Below, piece after piece: positions 6,662-8,346 of a stretch of 8,346 nt of DNA. This DNA comes from Actinomycetota bacterium. GTDB lineage: Bacteria > Actinomycetota > UBA4738 > HRBIN12. The position numbers were made by a program, and so were the translations under genes. Each line of letters starts with the position of its first letter. Positions within the stretch are counted from its first letter, which is position 1. The DNA is taken from contig VAYF01000031.1 of NCBI GenBank assembly GCA_005883885.1, positions 1-8,346 on the forward strand, read 5' to 3'. The notes under the pieces were generated by a model. It made no database searches. It saw nothing but the letters and a program-made list of their open reading frames with translations, and was not told the DNA's origin.

Positions 6662-6915
6662 TAGCGGGCGCCGTTCGGAAGGATGACGTTCGCGAGACCG
6701 AGGTCCTCGTCGGAGAGCTCACGACCGGTCACCGGCTCGAAGCCGCGGGCGTCGCGCAGGGGCGACTCATCCTCGTAGTCCCAGCGGATCCTGCGCAGAC
6801 TGCCCGCATAGGACGAGATCAGCATCGAGGACGACAAGACCGGATTGAAGTCGGGCTGGCCCACGGCAGCGATCCCGTACTCCGTCTCGGTGCCGATGAC
6901 CTTCGGGATAGCCAC
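6661..6915 (-). CDS. dop: Dop N-terminal piece (split or broken dop)
   Basis: This frame encodes the first 84 residues of Dop. GTETEYG at 8-14 carries the metal/ATP-binding glutamates. WDYEDESPLRDARGFE at 45-60 is characteristic of Dop and absent from PafA, so the piece is Dop and not a PafA copy. It ends NVILPNGAR followed directly by TAA. In intact family members the next residues are LYVD followed by HPEY; PafA in this window shows LYLD then HPEY at the same place. The start is GTG at 6915 with AAGG seven bases upstream, 26 nt after the ATPase gene. Alone, this piece would hold only part of the glutamine-synthetase-like fold and is unlikely to be active. It is either half of a split enzyme or the front of a pseudogene. 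Confidence 0.85.
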   Translation of the reverse strand: MAIPKVIGTETEYGIAAVGQPDFNPVLSSSMLISSYAGSLRRIRWDYEDESPLRDARGFEPVTGRELSDEDLGLANVILPNGAR

Positions 6916-6941
6916 GGGGCAACCTTACCCGCGTCCGCGGG

Positions 6942-8346
6942 TTACAGGTACTGCCCGGCGCTGACGCGCTCGACCTGCCGGCCGTCTCCCTCGAGACCGA
7001 GCAGGGTCCGGACGTAGACGATCCGCTCGCCCTTCTTGCCCGAGATCCGGGCCCAGTCGTCCGGGTTGGTCGTGTTGGGGAGGTCCTCGTTCTCTTTGAA
7101 CTCGTCGCGGATCGCGTGGAACAGATCCTCACCCTTGACGCCCTTCTCGCCTTTGGAGAGGAACCGCTTGATGGCATCCTTCTTGGCCCGGCGGACGATG
7201 TTCTCGATCATGGCGCCGGAGTTGAAGTCCTTGAAGTACAGGATCTCCTTGTCGCCCGACGCGTAGGTGACCTCGAGGAATCGGTTCTCGTCCGACGCCG
7301 CGTACATCCGTTCGATCGTCTTCTCGATCATCCGGTGGCAGGCCAGCTGGAGATCGCCACCGTGCTTGCCGACCTCATCGGGATGGATCGGCACCGACGG
7401 GTGGAGGTACTTCGCCATCACGTCCATCGCCTGCGCGGCGTCCGGGCGTTCGATCTTGATCTTCACATCGAGGCGACCGGGACGCAGGATCGCGGGGTCG
7501 ATCAGGTCCTCGCGGTTGGACGCGCCGATCACGATCACGTTCTTCAGGGTCTCCACCCCGTCGAGCTCGGAGAGCAGCTGTGGCACGATCGTGGACTCGA
7601 CGTCCGAGGAGATGCCCGTGCCCCGGGTCCGGAAGATGGAGTCCATCTCGTCGAAGAAGACGATCACGGGGAGACCTTCTTCGCTGCGCTCCTTGGCCCG
7701 CTGGAAGATCTCACGGATCTGCCGCTCCGTCTCACCCACGTACTTGTTCAGGAGCTCCGGACCCTTGACGTTGAGGAAGTAGCTCCGAGCATCCTCCCGG
7801 CCGGTCCGCTCGGCGACCTTCTCCGCGAGCGACTTGGCGACCGCCTTGGCGATCAGGGTCTTGCCGCAGCCGGGCGGCCCGTAGAGCAGGACGCCCTTGG
7901 GAGGCTCGAGCTCGTGCTCGTTGAACAGCTCCGCATAGAGGAACGGCAACTCGACCGCGTCACGGATCGCCTCGATCTGACCCTCGAGCCCCCCGATGTC
8001 CTCGTAACCGACATCCGGGATCTCCTCGAGCACGAGCTCCTCGACCTCTTCCTTCGGCAGGAGCTCGGTGATCACCACCGACCGCGGGTCGAACAGCACG
8101 TTGTCGCCGGCACGCACCGAGTTCTGGAGGAGGTCCCCGGCGAGGTACGCGACGTGGACCTCGTCGCCGCGACCGAAGACAAGCGCCCTGTCGTCGCCGA
8201 GACGATCCTTCACCTTGACGACTTCGCCGGCGCGATCCGGATCCAGGACCTCCACCGCGTTCAGCGACTCGTTGAGGACGACCTGCGAACCCGGAACGAT
8301 CTTCACGACTTCGATGTCCGGCGCGGGCATCACCCGCATCTTGCGG
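6942..8346 (-). CDS. arc: ARC/Mpa proteasomal AAA+ ATPase, N-terminus cut by window edge
   Basis: This ring ATPase recognises Pup, unfolds the tagged protein and threads it into the 20S core. The frame stays open to the right edge, so the first roughly 100 or more residues (the Pup-binding coiled coil and the start of the OB domains) lie outside. The codons before the first visible ATG read Arg-Lys, matching the family's RKMR motif, so that ATG at 8339 is internal and not the start. Numbering from it: OB-fold sequence to about residue 90, Walker A GPPGCGKT at 154-161, pore loop KYVGE at 199-203, Walker B VIVFFDE at 225-231, sensor ASN around 273-275, arginine-finger region RPGR at 286-289. 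The C-terminus GQYL is the proteasome-docking tail with the conserved penultimate tyrosine. It lies 26 nt before dop. Mpa is the mycobacterial name for the same protein. Confidence 0.95.
   Translation of the reverse strand, partial: RKMRVMPAPDIEVVKIVPGSQVVLNESLNAVEVLDPDRAGEVVKVKDRLGDDRALVFGRGDEVHVAYLAGDLLQNSVRAGDNVLFDPRSVVITELLPKEEVEELVLEEIPDVGYEDIGGLEGQIEAIRDAVELPFLYAELFNEHELEPPKGVLLYGPPGCGKTLIAKAVAKSLAEKVAERTGREDARSYFLNVKGPELLNKYVGETERQIREIFQRAKERSEEGLPVIVFFDEMDSIFRTRGTGISSDVESTIVPQLLSELDGVETLKNVIVIGASNREDLIDPAILRPGRLDVKIKIERPDAAQAMDVMAKYLHPSVPIHPDEVGKHGGDLQLACHRMIEKTIERMYAASDENRFLEVTYASGDKEILYFKDFNSGAMIENIVRRAKKDAIKRFLSKGEKGVKGEDLFHAIRDEFKENEDLPNTTNPDDWARISGKKGERIVYVRTLLGLEGDGRQVERVSAGQYL

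Noticed and set aside
6640..6680. A programmed ribosomal frameshift rejoining the two dop pieces.
   Set aside because: No slippery run is visible, and a frameshift cannot supply the roughly 31 missing residues.

Overview
This window is a nearly complete bacterial proteasome and pupylation locus. Every gene is on the minus strand, so transcription reads from right to left. High GC, many GTG starts and the set Pup, Dop, PafA, PrcA/PrcB, ARC/Mpa and PafB/PafC point to an actinomycete (Actinomycetota). Pup ends in Gly-Gly-Glu rather than Gly-Gly-Gln, and a zinc-ribbon gene sits where mycobacteria carry tatA after pafC, so the organism is probably not mycobacterial. I cannot name it more closely.

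Layout in the direction of transcription: the ARC/Mpa ATPase (8346-6942, N-terminus cut by the window edge); dop in two pieces (6915-6661 and 6661-5534); pup (5476-5279); prcB (5282-4482); prcA (4485-3796); pafA (3755-2397); a 60-nt gap with a likely promoter; pafB (2336-1371); pafC (1378-410); an 80-nt gap with a GC hairpin; and a small zinc-ribbon protein (329-1, C-terminus cut by the window edge). The genes are packed tightly. pup/prcB and prcB/prcA overlap by four bases (GTGA) and pafB/pafC by eight.

How the parts work together (established for the families): PafA joins the C-terminal Glu of Pup to lysines on target proteins. ARC/Mpa binds Pup, unfolds the target and feeds it to the PrcA/PrcB 20S core through its C-terminal QYL tail. 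Dop removes Pup from targets, and also deamidates Pup in species where Pup ends in Gln. PafB and PafC are WYL-domain transcription regulators of the LexA-independent DNA-damage response.

The main anomaly is dop. The reading frame stops after the conserved NGAR motif, and a new frame opens at a TAATG stop-start overlap. Compared with PafA in the same window and with remembered Dop sequences, about 31 residues are missing between the two pieces. They include the catalytic aspartate and the HPEY motif. Both pieces otherwise look well conserved. This is a recent inactivating deletion, an assembly error, or, less likely, a genuinely split protein. Because Pup already ends in Glu, losing Dop would not block pupylation but should remove depupylation by this gene product.
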